Assembly: GCA_930367205.1 (NCBI GenBank)
Contig: OV884009.1
Span: forward strand, 123,140,639-123,204,638
Length of the DNA stretch: 64,000 nucleotides
Origin: Acanthosoma haemorrhoidale
Lineage: Eukaryota > Arthropoda > Insecta > Hemiptera > Acanthosomatidae
Direction: 5' to 3'
Within the stretch, counting starts at the first letter, position 1. Each line of letters begins with the position of its first letter. A model generated the notes under the pieces. It searched no databases. It was not told the origin of the DNA and saw nothing but the letters and a program-made list of their open reading frames with translations. The translations under genes were made by a program, and so were the position numbers. Positions 36,309-50,400 of the stretch are shown here, piece by piece.

Positions 36309-36950
36309 AATAACACCTGAGTGTATACTATATTCTTAATATCACCATCAATCAGTTTATTTTTAAATTGTTCCTACCATAAATATATTAATAAAAAGGT
36401 TTAAAAGACCAGTACACTCCAGTAGGTTCGCGATATAGTTAAGAATATGAAGATTCACTTTCTGAACACTTATTATTAATTTGATATCACTATCTGGTGA
36501 TGAATGATAAAATAAGAAGTACTCAAGGTGCCTAGGTTTCACGCCAAGCTCGTACCAGAGATACAAAAACCTGGTAGAGGCAGATGTTTGCTCTTATTTG
36601 ACTTAGTCCTGCCCTCGATAGAAACGTTGGCACCTCAAACAGGCCGTTTTCCAATCCGACTACAGAATCCCATTTTTCAACCCCAATCAATTCGGGCCAC
36701 TCCAGCTATTCTAAACGGACCGAGACATGGAATCTTCTTCTATCTAGGCAATGCTTGACTGGGTAATTACTGGTCCCGTAAGCCTAAATGAAAATACCAA
36801 TGGGAATGAAATATCACTAGTTCTTTCAACTTCCCTAAACACCAGCTTAGGAGCGATTCTTGCAAGCAGAAGTAAATGTACCCATTATTCCTGAAGTGTC
36901 TATTGTGAAACTTACTTTGATATAAAACGTACAAGAGCGATAGTGGTTAA
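36309..36950. other. Intergenic, moderate GC, unidentified
   Basis: The stretch 36520-36780 is richer in GC than its surroundings and may be repeat-derived. No domain or terminal repeat was recognised. Confidence 0.35.
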
Positions 36951-38040
36951 TACATGATACATTTACTGTTTAAAATCACAAATAAAGTGAAATTAGGACA
37001 CTCATGTCATGCTGCCTTACTCAGATTCCAACGCTTAGAAGCCAAATCTAATAAAAACCCTTCTCTCAAAAATGGATACTTTCATGTGACGCAAGATTAC
37101 CTATTTAAAAATTATATGATCTTAACGCGCAAGTTTCCACGTCACGGTGTTTGGAAGGACAGCACATCGACTAAACTACACGCATTTTTTTTCGCACTGT
37201 TTGTTGTCTTGATCACTTTATCCGGAGCTAATTGACATAAAGTATGTCGTTCTTAATTATAGACTGTATCTTTTTGCCGTACCAGTGGATATAAGTGTAA
37301 CTTTTTGCAAATATTACTCCCCCCTGAAAGTAAATACCAACACATATAGATTTAAGGCAGCTTAATAAACAGAAAATTTACTTTCGGCACATCGGTATCG
37401 CCGATTCTAGCACTCAAAACAACCACTACAAAATGAAGGGGAGCCCTATCCAAACACCTCAATTGTTTTACAATATAAAATATATGTCAATGACATTTTT
37501 ACAGAAGCCGACACAGTAGACGAAGATATCAAGCTACAAAATGAACTCGTTTCATTACGGAGCAAAGCCGGATTCGCACACTAAATGGGCTACTAACTCA
37601 TCTGGGGACCTTAGAAATATCCCTCTTGACAACGACTTTTGTGGTTGACATGCCCTTAAAAAAAAAAATACACCCCTCAGGGAACTAGGGAGTTCTATCA
37701 AACTCTCTCATGGAAGACATTGTGACTACAATCTCTTACAAATCTACATTTTCGTGTAGACCATTCGAAATGGTTTGTTTTTTCAATCAATGCATAATCC
37801 TTTGGGTTATATATCTCCAGTCAAAGCTAAAGCTAAGGTTTTTCTACGAGAACTGAGGAAACTTAAATTAAATTGGAACAACCTTTTGCCCAATACTATA
37901 CAATGGAAAACCTTTGTTCAACAATTTGGAATATTAGGAACTCCGTGTATACCGCTGGGACGGAAATTTTCCAAGTCAATTTTCTTTATGTTATATCGGG
38001 TTATTATAATTATTGTAGTATGTTGTCCTCCGTAATTGCC
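36950..38040 (+). pseudogene. BEL/Pao pol fragment (RT to RNase H)
   Basis: In order on the plus strand: VKLGHSCHAALLRFQRLEAK near 36983, FPRHGVWKDSTSTKLHAFFF near 37134, RT active-site region YVNDIFTEADTVDEDIKLQN near 37480-37540 (usual YVDD changed to YVND), then NPLGYISPVKAKAKVFLREL near 37795 and RKLKLNWNNLLPN. This is the BEL/Pao order. Frame changes and missing parts show a dead copy. Confidence 0.7.
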
Positions 38041-39399
38041 TAGAACAATTTCTTCTATCGCGTCTTCATAAATTCTACTATTGGACATTTCATTTTAGGA
38101 TAGTTAGTTTGTAAGAAAACGATAATTTACCATTATTAGATTATGTTTTCTTATATTTAAGTAATAGAATTTAAGTTTAGTATAAATACATTTTGTTTAG
38201 TGTGATATTAATTTTAAGTACAGAAAATTTATTTTTGATGCCAGTTTGGATGATGGGAGAAGAGGTAGAGAGAGAGTAGATATGCACGAAGTTGGGGGAA
38301 AGGTGTCATTGGGCAAGCAAGAGAAGAGCTGAGAGAGTGTGCTAGCCCGCGCCCGATGCACCAGGTTTATTGGAACCACTCCGAGCGCATGATTTTGGTG
38401 GTGACAGACAGAGACAGAAATTGGATTGAAAATCACTTCGAGTGGGGTGGTTAGGTCTTTGGTGTTGGACAAGTGCGGTGTGATTTTATTTTTGGATTTG
38501 TAGCCACACTATCACAAGAGCTTAGGACGAGGTTCCTTTCACCAACCTATCCAGGAAAAATTAGTTACATGGCCAAATAGTCTTGGGTACCTTCAACCCG
38601 GAAAGGATTACGAGGAGATGGCGCCATCTAGCAGAAAGCAAGTATAATACTTATGAAATAATTTCAACAATGGAATAAACAGTGGTTTAGTGAAAGTTGG
38701 AAAAATCGCCACCACTCCCTCGCTCTCGCAATGACTCAAGTATTTTGTCTGTTTTTTTTTTAGCCCAATTAATTTTAATTTATAACAGCTAGAGGCCTAA
38801 TATTATTTGCATAGTTTTAGTTTTTTAATTGCCAGGAAGGGAACAAGTTGTAAGATTTAATTTGATTTTTGTTTTACTCATTTTATTTTTCTTTCGTATT
38901 AAATCTTTTGTTTTTGTGAAAAAATAAAACAGGCCTATTTAATTTTAAATTTGGTTCTTGCATGGAAGTACGTCGATTTATTGAGGGAATAAATTGTTGG
39001 ATGCGAGAGGATAGAATGTGTAAGGCCGCCCCCTGAGTGGGTTAGCAGGCATTAGCTGACTTGGCTCAGCCGATCGCTCTCGACTTCCAGTCGATATCCT
39101 AACTTCACTTTCCATGAGTACACCTATTTTTTATAATAATTTTAAATTTTCAGTTCATATTTTTCATTATTACTTAATGTTCTCCCCCCCCCATATTTTA
39201 ATAGTTTTGCTTTCCAATTTTTTTTTTTGTTGACTTCGAGGATTGTCAAAATAATTTTTGTCTCTTTTTTATTTTGGAAAAGAAAGCAGTAGCGAAATCT
39301 ATGTGCAGTTATTATTATTTCGCTACATGGTTGCAGGTTTCACTATTTTTTTCTGCAACCCTTGGTCAGTTCAATTAATAAATGGCTGGATTCAAATAA
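38041..39399. other. Intergenic, possible LTR-like sequence
   Basis: A GC-richer segment (38230-38740) is followed by T-rich sequence and another GC-richer segment (38985-39110). A perfect 14-base palindrome, AGATGGCGCCATCT, is at 38616-38629. It may be LTR or leader sequence of a retroelement, but I saw no terminal repeats. Confidence 0.3.
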
Positions 39400-40083
39400 A
39401 TGATTTTTTTTTTTAACTGTTTACAACCCCTACCCTTTTTCCCAAATATTACCCGTAACATATTTATTTTGTGTAAAAAACAGGTTCATAATTCTGTAGT
39501 GTTATTCCCAGGCACTTCTTCATCAGGCTATGCTGCAACAATTTATTTCAGAATATGGGAATGGGCAACTCCTATTTGCTATAACTCACCTAGCACCTAT
39601 GAAAAATCTCTTAATACCATGTTTAGAACTATGTACTGGCTTGATACTAGTACACTTCCTTACAAACTGTTGATGTCCAGTTTAAATATTAAACAATGTG
39701 CTACATTAAAACTACATGACTCCAAGGGAAACAGGGTTTTATTATTGGAACCAATCTTCATTTGAAGCCCCCCCTCCCCGTTTTGCAGGAAATTGTATGT
39801 GTCCTTAATGTTTGTACAGAATGACATTTCCCTAAAATCAGCCAGTATTCTAGATATTTATGAAAAAATTGCTAAACCAAAGATTGTGGCAGGACTTTCC
39901 TCCCACCAATGGTGGACTAGCAGTGTGTTAATGGAAAATCCTCATGTGCATCAATTTCCAATAAGTTATTTTGGAAAACCTTCGTTTTTTGGGCTACAAG
40001 GTATAATAAAGGCATGGAAACATGCCAGAAAAATGACAAATCGTCTAAGACATTGTGATAGCTTTTTTTGCCAACTGGTCTAA
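39400..40083 (+). pseudogene. Unrecognised broken reading frame pair
   Basis: Two plus-strand frames (39400-39765 and 39793-40083) follow each other across a frame change. Both have protein-like composition: FPGTSSSGYAATIYFRIWEW and LDTSTLPYKLLMSSLNIKQC in the first, EKIAKPKIVAGLSSHQWWTS and GIIKAWKHARKMTNRLRH in the second. I do not recognise a family. They may be two parts of one decayed protein, perhaps from a mobile element. Confidence 0.35.
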
Positions 40084-43000
40084 TGAAATATTAACAGCTA
40101 AATAGGGGGAAGATGTTGGAAAAGGTAGCAGTCTAGTACAGGTGAGCCAGGATGGACTATTTAGGGGCAAGAATGGATGGACAGCAGCTGTAGAAGGGAT
40201 GTAGGCCAGAACATGCTATCTATTCCAAGTGCATAACCCATTAAGCTCGGTTAGATTTATGAGATCTGCTTTTCCAAAGAAAGTGAAGAAAAGAGAGAGA
40301 AAGATGGATTAGTTTTGACAAATCAATGAATACTCTTTAGTGTTCGTTAGGCAAAATAATAATAGATAACTTTACAATAACAGAACTAAAATGTTAATCT
40401 ACACTTAATCAAAAGGGTCAGAAGAACCATTTTATTATGAAAGTACTTTGAACACTATGGATACTTTTAGTCTATACCTCCTACTTACTGTCCCTTCCAT
40501 GAAAATATTTCCTAGCTCAAGTAGAACAAATATTGCCATATAAACAAAAAAAAAAAAACAAATGAATTACTTTTAGTTTTATTATTAATATTTCCAATTT
40601 TTCAATATAAGTTTTCAATAAGAGTTACATTGATAAACCTTATAAAACTATTAACTACCCAAACTAAATGTGCATTACATTAAAAAAACTAAATAAAAAA
40701 GCATACTAACATTTATGAAACCAGTTCTTAACAGTCAAATTTCTTAATTACATAAAAACTTGCATTAATAGAAAGTAAATGGTTTAAATTTTATTTCTAA
40801 TTAGTTATGAAAATGGAGATATGAATATTATGGTAATTAGCAAAAAATGGAATATAATTGAAAGTAAAAAATATTCTATATTAAAGTCAACATTTAAAAA
40901 ATATATATGTATATAAGTTATCCATAAGTTAGATTCGCATGATTCTACAATATTCAGGAATCTAAAAAATTATTTCTTTTTAATATCATATTCTATAAAT
41001 CCATATAAAATTTTGTTTTGTACAGGAGTGCTTCTTCTACCTTGAAACAGAATGGTAGGAATCTTTACAGTCGGAGTTCCTACCTACAACTAAATACCCA
41101 GGTTCCCACTGGATTGGATACAAACTAAGCTACTTTTCAGAGAAATAAGTATATCTCATAAATATTTCATAGTGTCAGTATTACTTTATATAGTATGCTA
41201 TAATATAGCACTATATACTTTGTATAGTATATTAATGCTAAAATGAGATACATCTTGATCTAACAGTTACCTGAACATTACTAATAATTATAAAACAGCA
41301 TTTATTTTATAAAGCAGACATAACTAATGAGAAAAATTAAATATTGGATAATTTATTTTGACATTTATACGAAGCATACCAGCATTAATGGGTAATAGTA
41401 AATGTTTTTAATCCTTTATTAATTATAAATCAAAACAATACTGGCATTATTTCAAGCAGAATATTTAATGTAAATTATTAAACATACAATATATTAATGT
41501 GGTCTATTTAGCATTACCAGTCATTAAAAAAAACAACGAAAATATTAGATTTCGGGTAAAAACATCATGTCACCTTTCTTAGGAAATGAGTTGTTCAAAT
41601 AAGATACAATAATAGAAAGTAACCTCAGTCGATATTTACTATATATAGAAATGTCAAAATTTATAAGATAAGCCCATGACTTCTCTTTTTCTTACCAAAA
41701 AACTTTTTAATATCAATACAGGGGTTTATTGTGGAATACTTTGCCTATATTTATCTAATATATAATATTTATAATCTACAATGAAGTTGCTTAGCTGCTC
41801 CTAACTGTGTGTTAATTGTGTATACACAACTTGATTAAATTTATCATCCACTGTTATTCATTATCACAATTGATTTTGCACTTACAACAAACACCTGAGA
41901 AGGCACCGTTATGCCATATATTACAATGAATTAGATAAAACCACTTTTGACTGTTTTATTAATGATTTAATCCATAAACAGAAAATTAAAAATATTTTCA
42001 ATGCAATACACACACACACACACATACACATACACACACTATAATTGCTAAAAATCATACACACTTTTATAATTCGTCTTTATAAAAAATGAAATAATCC
42101 TATATTATTAACAATTCACAAAATATCCCAGACAATGGCTATAAATAGTTATAAAACTCTTAATATAAATTTATAAAATTAGTTCAGCTACTAAATACTA
42201 TTTAGATTATTATTATTCATATGAAAAAATTAAAAAATATACAGTATGAAATCGCCATTTGCAGGAGGTAGGCTCAAAGAGCGAAAACCACGATCACCGA
42301 AGAACCATTAATAACATCAGATGAGCTTGAAGAAGTTTTAAGTAATACTGCAAAGGCTAAAAATAACATTTATTTGGAAGTTATTTTTAATAATAGTAAT
42401 AATACTTTGCTATTCAATGTATCAAAATGTACTTCCATGATCTCTCTATTTAATTAATTTTGGAAATATTTTAGTGATGGATCTTTCAAAGTGACGAAAC
42501 AGGACACATACAATATCTTAACCGAGTCACTAACTGACAGACAATATTAGCCTAGAGACAAGACTGCCCAGACATATATAAATTATAAAGAAGAAACATT
42601 TAGAACTGTAAACAAAAAATTTAGCCTCGGGAACTACCAAGTTCAAAGAACTGATAAATGGAGCAAATATCTACAGAATCAGAAACCAAATTGTACAGAA
42701 AACCATATATTCACATATTATCAGCTATTCCATATAAGTGAAACCACAATTTATGAAGTCACAAATGGCAAGGTATTACTGTGTTATTACATAAAATTAT
42801 GCAGGAAGCCCATACACACAAATCTTTAAAATGGATTCATGTACTTTAAACATAAGGGTATCTAAAATTTAAATAATTTTAAGAATAAATAAATTCCTTG
42901 ATGGAAAGTTACATCAAGCCTCTTCCTCATACTAACTGATTCAAGAATAGCAGGTTAATAATATCATCTAAAACTCTCCCATTTAATTGTAGAGTGTGAC

Positions 43001-43140
43001 AAATGACAGTTTTGCCAAGTGTGGGTGTTTGAATAACCAATCAGTCAGTAGTCAGTTACAATTGAGATTTTAAAAGAAGAATAATTATACAATGCTGAAT
43101 AAAATAATCCATATAACGGGCCCTCTCCATATATATTCAA
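40084..43140. other. Intergenic region downstream of septin, includes its 3' UTR
   Basis: AT-rich. The septin 3' UTR occupies the right end. A (CA)n microsatellite lies at about 42005-42040. A reverse-strand AATAAA occurs at 42372-42377, about 760 bases past the stop, but it is not proven as the poly(A) signal. Confidence 0.45.
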
Positions 43141-43273
43141 TTACAGGGGCTGCTGTTGCATTTGTGCTTGCATTTTAGCCAGCATTTCTTGCATCCTTCT
43201 TAATTCTGCTTCTTTTTCTTGAAGAATTTTATCTTTATCATTCTGTGCAAGTGCTTTATCATTTGATGAGGCT
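43141..43273 (-). CDS. Septin1: Septin last exon, coiled-coil tail and stop
   Basis: Codes for a lysine/glutamate heptad region ([20 protein letters not shown]) that ends in glutamines and a TAA at 43143-43141. The acceptor is TTTCAG. Short coiled-coil tails of this kind are usual for the Septin-2 group. No clear polyadenylation signal was found close downstream. Confidence 0.94.
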
Positions 43274-46200
43274 CTGAAAAAAGAAAATTGTATCTATATA
43301 AATGAAATGAAAAAAACAACAACAACCGATCCCTAAAAATAACAGTAATAAGGTGATAACAGGGTCACAAAAAAATAAAAATAAATAAATTACTCTTTTG
43401 TGGTTAGTTTATAAATTATATTGGGCCTATATACATATGTGGTGACTTAAATGAAAGAACAGCTTATTGATAGGAATAGAGAAGATGCATGAAGGTCTGA
43501 TGGGCAGGATCGAGTATAACGAGATTTGAATTGGAGGAGGTTGTAAAGTAAAGAGACTTATCGGTAATGACAGTACTTACGAGAAGAGATCCAAGGAAGT
43601 ATTGGTAATGAGCAGAAGGCTACAACCATCCCAACTTGGTTTAGCACTGTGAAATGCTACAGCATCTAAGGATGCAGAGTAGAAATCTTAACAATAATAA
43701 ATCAAACAAAATAAAACAACTTATCAGGCACCTCGAAATCCTCAGAGAGGGACCATGCACCAAGCAACCTTAGTAAAAATGGAGGAAGACAACAAAGTTT
43801 GTAAGCTACACACAAGATGTTATTATTTTTAGCCATGGTATTGATCCTAATAGTTTTAATAAGTATCAGCTAAAGAAAACATAGTCAGACAGAGCTAAGG
43901 GTGGTATCTGGGACCTCCCCAATCTCTGTTTGATTACTTTACAAACGAGTTATCTCTGGACTATCGATGACTCTGTCATAACAATCCTCTTTGGCTAAAC
44001 GTTAGCATCTATAAAATGTCATTTAACAAACTAGACTAGTGGGTAATAACCTTAATTGTGAATTAAGGTTATGACTGTAGTAAATTTATTTTTTGAGGCC
44101 AAGATTATTATATAACTTAATGCATAAATTTACTTAATTAAGTCTGAAATTAAACATATTTTCAATTTCTAAAACAAAACCAAGTTTGTTACTAATAATG
44201 TGAGCAGAGTAAGTCTATACATAATGTAGTGACTTAAATGAACTAATACCATAATTTTGAACAAAAAAAAATGAATATGAGTGAATGATATTCGCATTTC
44301 CTTCTTCCAGGAAAAGAGGTAATGGTGTTTTTTTGAATGAAGTCCTAAACCCTTCTAAAAGCTATACCCTCAGAACTTCTCTAAAGAGAAAAGGTGGAAA
44401 CTGAATCACACATACTAGTATGATCCAGTTTCCACCTTTCTGCATACAAACTATAATCCCCTCCAATCCGGTTTCCACCCAGGATTTACCAACCAAGTAC
44501 TCTTACCAAAATTACGCAAGACCTCCAATCCACCATTGATCAATACTCAATCATTCGCATTCCACCTGATTTCTTTTTTATTTATGGAATTTCGCATTTC
44601 CTTCTTCCAGGAAAAGAGCTAATGCTGTTCTTTTGAATAAAGTCCTAAACCCTTCTAACAGCTATACCCTCAGAACTCCACAAAAAAGAAAAGGCATCAT
44701 TTATCATCAAGCAGGGTGATCATGTTGTACTAAACTATGATTAAAAAAAAAACAATCCCAAAGAAACACAATTGCAACGTAATACATCTTTAATATTTGA
44801 CATTAAAATAAAGATATTCCTGCCTAGGAAAGGATGATTAAATTTAATAATAATGCTCAGCACAGGAATTAGCAAACAGCAAGTGATTACAATTGCCAAA
44901 TAATACAGTTCACTATTATAGAAAGCCATTAACTATAGCATCAAAATAATTACAGGTAAATGAAAAAAATTAAAACCAAACGGTAATTGATCCTCAAGTA
45001 AATAATGTGTATATAATTAAGTCATATAAATTATATAAATAAAACAATATAATTGAATTTTAATTAACTCACAATGTTCTTTTTGGAGGAGGTACACCTT
45101 TCGCTAAACGTTCTGAGCGATAATTTTCATAATGGACGTCTTGAGTTACTTCCTGAAGATCTTGCATATGAGTACTAAAAACAAAATTGTTGAAAATTAT
45201 TTTCAATGCAGAGGATTATAGAAACAACAACAAAAATGTAACAAATCAATTAAATGAGCCATATAGAGCCAGATGATACTTCGAAAATTGTGAACTGTAT
45301 AAAATAAATATGTGTTTCATGAAATAAAAAAACTGCCAGTAACCTCTTATGTATCTAATATATATAATAATAAAAGAAAATGATGACTACCCGGTCATAA
45401 ATAAAATAGTCTTAGTAATAATGAAAACTAAAATTAACTTAAAAATAAGACCGATTGGCCAAAATAAAAAAATTGTTAAAATTAATGTCCGTTAATAAAG
45501 AATGATTTTGGGACGTTTTTTTCCCAAAAGGAAGTGGGCTGTCCTGGTTCTGTGACTCCTGAGGATTTGAAAAGGTGTATCTCCTCAGTGGAAATACAGG
45601 CCTTGCCGACCTGCTGTCCTTTAACATTGTTTCCCCAATGAAAATGCCCATAAAGACGTTCTGAGAGAAGGTGAGATGTGCACTTTTAAAGACCTAGAAG
45701 TGAAGATAGTCTCTTGCTGGTCTCTACGATGGAGATCCCAGTTCAACCGACTGCTGTCCTTTGACATTTTTTCCCCAACGAAAATACCAGTCAGACCAAC
45801 AGTGGTCCTGAGAGGAGATGAGGTACCTCTAGATGTGCTCTCAAAGACATCAAGGTGAAGCCCATAGCCTGGGCTATATATGGATATAGATATGTCAAAG
45901 CCACCATAGCGGGCAGAGTATACCTGTACGTGTGCATAACACGCCACAAGTGAAAGCAACACAGAACAACAGTCAAATTTCACACATACACAAATTAAAC
46001 AGAAATATAAAATAATACTAAATTCTAAACATAAAGTACTGACAAAAGTCGTCAATAATAATAGTTTTAGATAAAGGTCTTCTTGCCCACACTTCACTAC
46101 ACAATAAATTATACTGATGGGACTGAAATATTTTTAAACAGTTTCATGCACAGAAACTATTGACTAATAATAAGCTGCTATAGCTAAAACAATACTGTTT

Positions 46201-47433
46201 GTTTAGTGGGATAGCAAACGCATTGCCAGTACCATGGAGAACTGAATTAAAACTACCGAAGAGCAGAAATACTAGACTAATATTGGAATCAATTTAACAT
46301 TATACCTGATGTGAAACATCTTATCAATCAACATGTTATGCATCCGGGTCAAAAACGGGTTTTGAAAACATGATTTAATGACATTTAACACTTCTTTAAA
46401 TTATAAGTTTGCTGGTTATATATAAGTAAATACTCAACAAATATCATATGATATTAATTAAGACAATGAGAATTTTAATTTGAGGTTGACTGTCAGTACA
46501 CCATTATTAAAAGGTGTTATACAAAACTATCAGGAGATGATATGTCTATTACCAATAAAAACTTCTAATTATTTATTGTTTGTTTATATACTTTTTCATT
46601 TTATTTTTTCTCTTCAGTTCATCTAATCTTTGTTTACTTTATTTAGATGTTATCAGTTACATATTTTTTATTATTTTTCAGGTTATATAATATTTATTTT
46701 ACCTTAAATTTTAATCAATTTTAGTAGTTAAATGCCCACCCATCCTATAGGGTTACAAATAAGCTGAGGAAAAATAAAAAGAAGTCAATACAAATAAATA
46801 TGCCCAATTGTTACAACAAATTTAATAACTTAATAAGTGTTTTAAAAAAGAAGCAAGATTTTTTGCCTTTATGTTAGCATGTGTAAAAAAATTAAGTCAA
46901 AACCAACAGACATGTTATGATAAATTTTACACTTACATAAGCATGGTTCTTAATTTGATAAAATCACAATGTTCAGGATTTTCGACTTCAACCACACCCC
47001 AAGGATATAATCTGCCTCGTACTTTTCTTCCTCTAGCTTCAAGAAAAGTGTTAGATCCACAGACTGCAAATGGGACAGCTTCTTTTAGTTGTCTAACCTA
47101 ATAAAAGAAATATTAAAGCGATTAAATCTTATTTTAATTAAATAATAAAGTGATGGAAATAGTCAAAATTGACACTTTATGTTGAACTATGACCTATATG
47201 GTTGGTATTTAATATAGTTTTGTTGGGGGTGCCCGTCGGGGAAGGTCTCATTGACCCATTTAATGCCCAGTGGGCATCAAAAAGAGATATGAATAAACCT
47301 GTGGTCTTGGGCCTTTGCTGGCGGCCTAGTCAGATGGCAGCTTAATTTGAATTTGATTATTGATCTGACTCCATAAGATCTTAGAAGGTGGCCCCGACAG
47401 TGCACTAGTGAGTGAGTGAGTGAGTGAGTGAGT

Positions 47434-47497
<64 letters not shown>

Positions 47498-50400
47498 CCT
47501 CTTTTACCAGCTACTGTATTCAATAGGTCTGATTATCAATTCAACCCAATTAATTTTATTTATATTCAGGGTAACGCTTTATAAAAAAGAGTTTATTATT
47601 TATTTATAGAATTTTATTTCTATACAGGCAATCACAGAGCAGAGATGTTTTAATATGTTACTTCCCTTATCCTACTTTATATTTCATCTCATATAGAAAT
47701 TGGGTAATAATATTATTAATTTTTCACTTTAATTAAATTCAAGCCAATAGTAATGCACAATTTTATTGTACAGGTATCTTCCTGAAATTTTTTTATTGAT
47801 ATGCAAAGTGCATGTAAACAATACCTCAAGAGTATTCAAAAGCATGAAATAAATCTACTCTGAAGTACTTGCTTAGCACCATTTTTTATACTCTTAATAT
47901 GACCAGCTTTAATACATATATCTAAATAGTGGAGAATCATCAGATGAACAGGGCCTTTTAATCCATTAAAGAAGTTCAAGCTACATCTACGGTGGTTTTT
48001 ATGATAGGCAGAGCTGAAGGTGTAAAAATTAAGAATTATTGAAATGAAATTTTGTAAATCATTAACAGAATGAGCCTGGACCATGTTTTGTGGGCTTCGT
48101 GATGAACACAGTTAGTGGTAAGGGCAAGCGACATCACTAAAATTATTTAAAAATCTGAGAAAAATTAATATTTTGATCTATCTCCAATTGAGCAACTAGC
48201 TACGAGCTTTTTGTGATGCCTATGGCCAACTCAATGAAATTACTCAAAGGGTTGCATAGCATAACTTATGGGTGGGTTTAACAAGACATTCACAACTAAA
48301 ATAAGAATCATTACCTGTTCTTTGTACTCTTCATCTTCATCGCTATCACAATCGGGTAATGGATAAACTTTAATTCCATTTGTTTCAATTTCTTCCATTA
48401 CCTGAAAAATATACACATCTGTATTAAGATTTTGTATTGCTTATAGTAGAGCTAACGTCCTATTTTGTCCAACCCTATTAATTAATCTTAATGACTATCG
48501 TCTCGTGTCCACCCACCCTTTCAAGTCCATTGAAACCTCTAGAACTATTGGTTTAATCACAAACCACCACTTGCCTTGAAAACACCCTTGATACATTTCA
48601 ATCAGGCTCCCAACACAGTTAGTTATTCTACTTATCTACCCTAAAGCAAAATTACCAGAAACCTACAAAATTTCACAATAGACCACCAAAAAACCACTAA
48701 CCTTGTTCTTCAAGACTTTTTCTAAGCTTTTCATCCTAATCGATTACTCTATAATTTTACCCAGTCTTGAAAATAGGTTCTCCTACAATAATGCAGATTG
48801 ATGGCACAGATCCTTTATTTAAAAAATGTTAAAATCTCCAATAAATCTCTTTATTCCCAACTCCCTTAATCATAATGAGTTTTTCAGGGATCTCTTATCT
48901 CCTAACTTATGGAAAACTCTATTAAAAAAAAAAAGCTCTTTATTCTGGTACACATTCTCTCTTAAGAATAACAATAATGCAATAATGTTTGGCCGACCAA
49001 AAAAATATAAAATTACTCTTTTGTGGTTAGATTAATAATATTAATTAATATTGGACCTATGTACATATGCGGTGACTTAAATGAAACAACAACATATTGA
49101 TAGGAATAGAGTTCCAAACGGTTAGATAAGAAAAGAACAGTGAAAGGAGACTTGTGGGAAGAGAGGTACAGGTCTGATGGGAAGGACCTAGCATAACAAT
49201 ATTTGATAGTTCATTTGAATGGGATGAGGTTGTAGAAGTAAAGGGCTAATGACCGTACTGAACAGAAGGGATTCAAGGAAGTATTGGTGATGAGCAGAAA
49301 GGTACAGTCATCCTAACTTGGTGTAGCACTGTGAAATATGATGGACTCTAAGGATCTTGAGTGGTATAAATCTGAGGAAACAACTAATCCAGGCACCTTG
49401 AGATCGTCGGGGAGGCATCATACACTTCGCAACTTTAGTCAAAATTGAGGAAGACAAGAAAGGTCTTGGTCTCCTTATTTTTAGCCATGGTATTGATCCC
49501 AATAGTTTTAATAAATATCAGCCAAAGAAAAAGTTTCCAGACAGGGAAATAGAGACAACTCTATCAATAACAATTCTCTTTGGCTAAACTTTTACAACTT
49601 TAAAATGTCATCTTACAAACTAGGCTAATGGTTATGGCAATAAATACATAAAATTACGAATTAAGGTTATGATTGTTGTAAATTTATTTTTGGAGACCAA
49701 GATTATTATATAAATTTATGCATATGTTGGCTTACTTATGTCTGAAAATTGAACATATTTTCAATTCTGAAATAAAAGCAAGTTTATTACTATTAATGTG
49801 AGTAGAGTAAGTTTACCTATCTTATCTTTTATGCAAGTTCACTTAAAGCAATACTGTCTGTATAGGTTAAAAAAGAAATAAGTACAAATGTACTGAAAGA
49901 CACATAAAAACAGCTAAGAAGTTCCAGTTTAGCGTTTTTAACATCAAGTGATTGGTGTAGCTGAAGAGTACCTACCAGCTTTATTACCCTCAGACCTATT
50001 TACTGCCTTCTCTAGTCGTGAGGGTGTTAGTTAACATCTTTCTGTGTAGTCAAATTTAGTAGTTCTAATGAATAATTCAAGTATATTCTGTGTTAATGTT
50101 TTGTTTTAATGTATTCCCTTTGGAATTAGTCAAGCTAGTCATAAAACAGCAATTTTTATAATAATTTTTTTTTTAGATAATATAGGGATTATACAAGCTA
50201 ATCATTTATATGTTTTAAACTTTCATACAATAGATTTATTTTTCAAAGATTCTATATAAAATAGAATACAAACTGCTGCAAAAATGTAAGTAATAACTGG
50301 AGCCTCTGCCCAGGTGCATATATTTACAATTTACTGATGTTATTATTTTTATTGTTCCTTATAAAACTTTGGATAACAAGTGATTCCATTTATAACCAGG

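Noticed and set aside
47326..47523. Serine/leucine repeat peptide
   Set aside because: It is the translation of the (GTGA)n(GA)n microsatellite.
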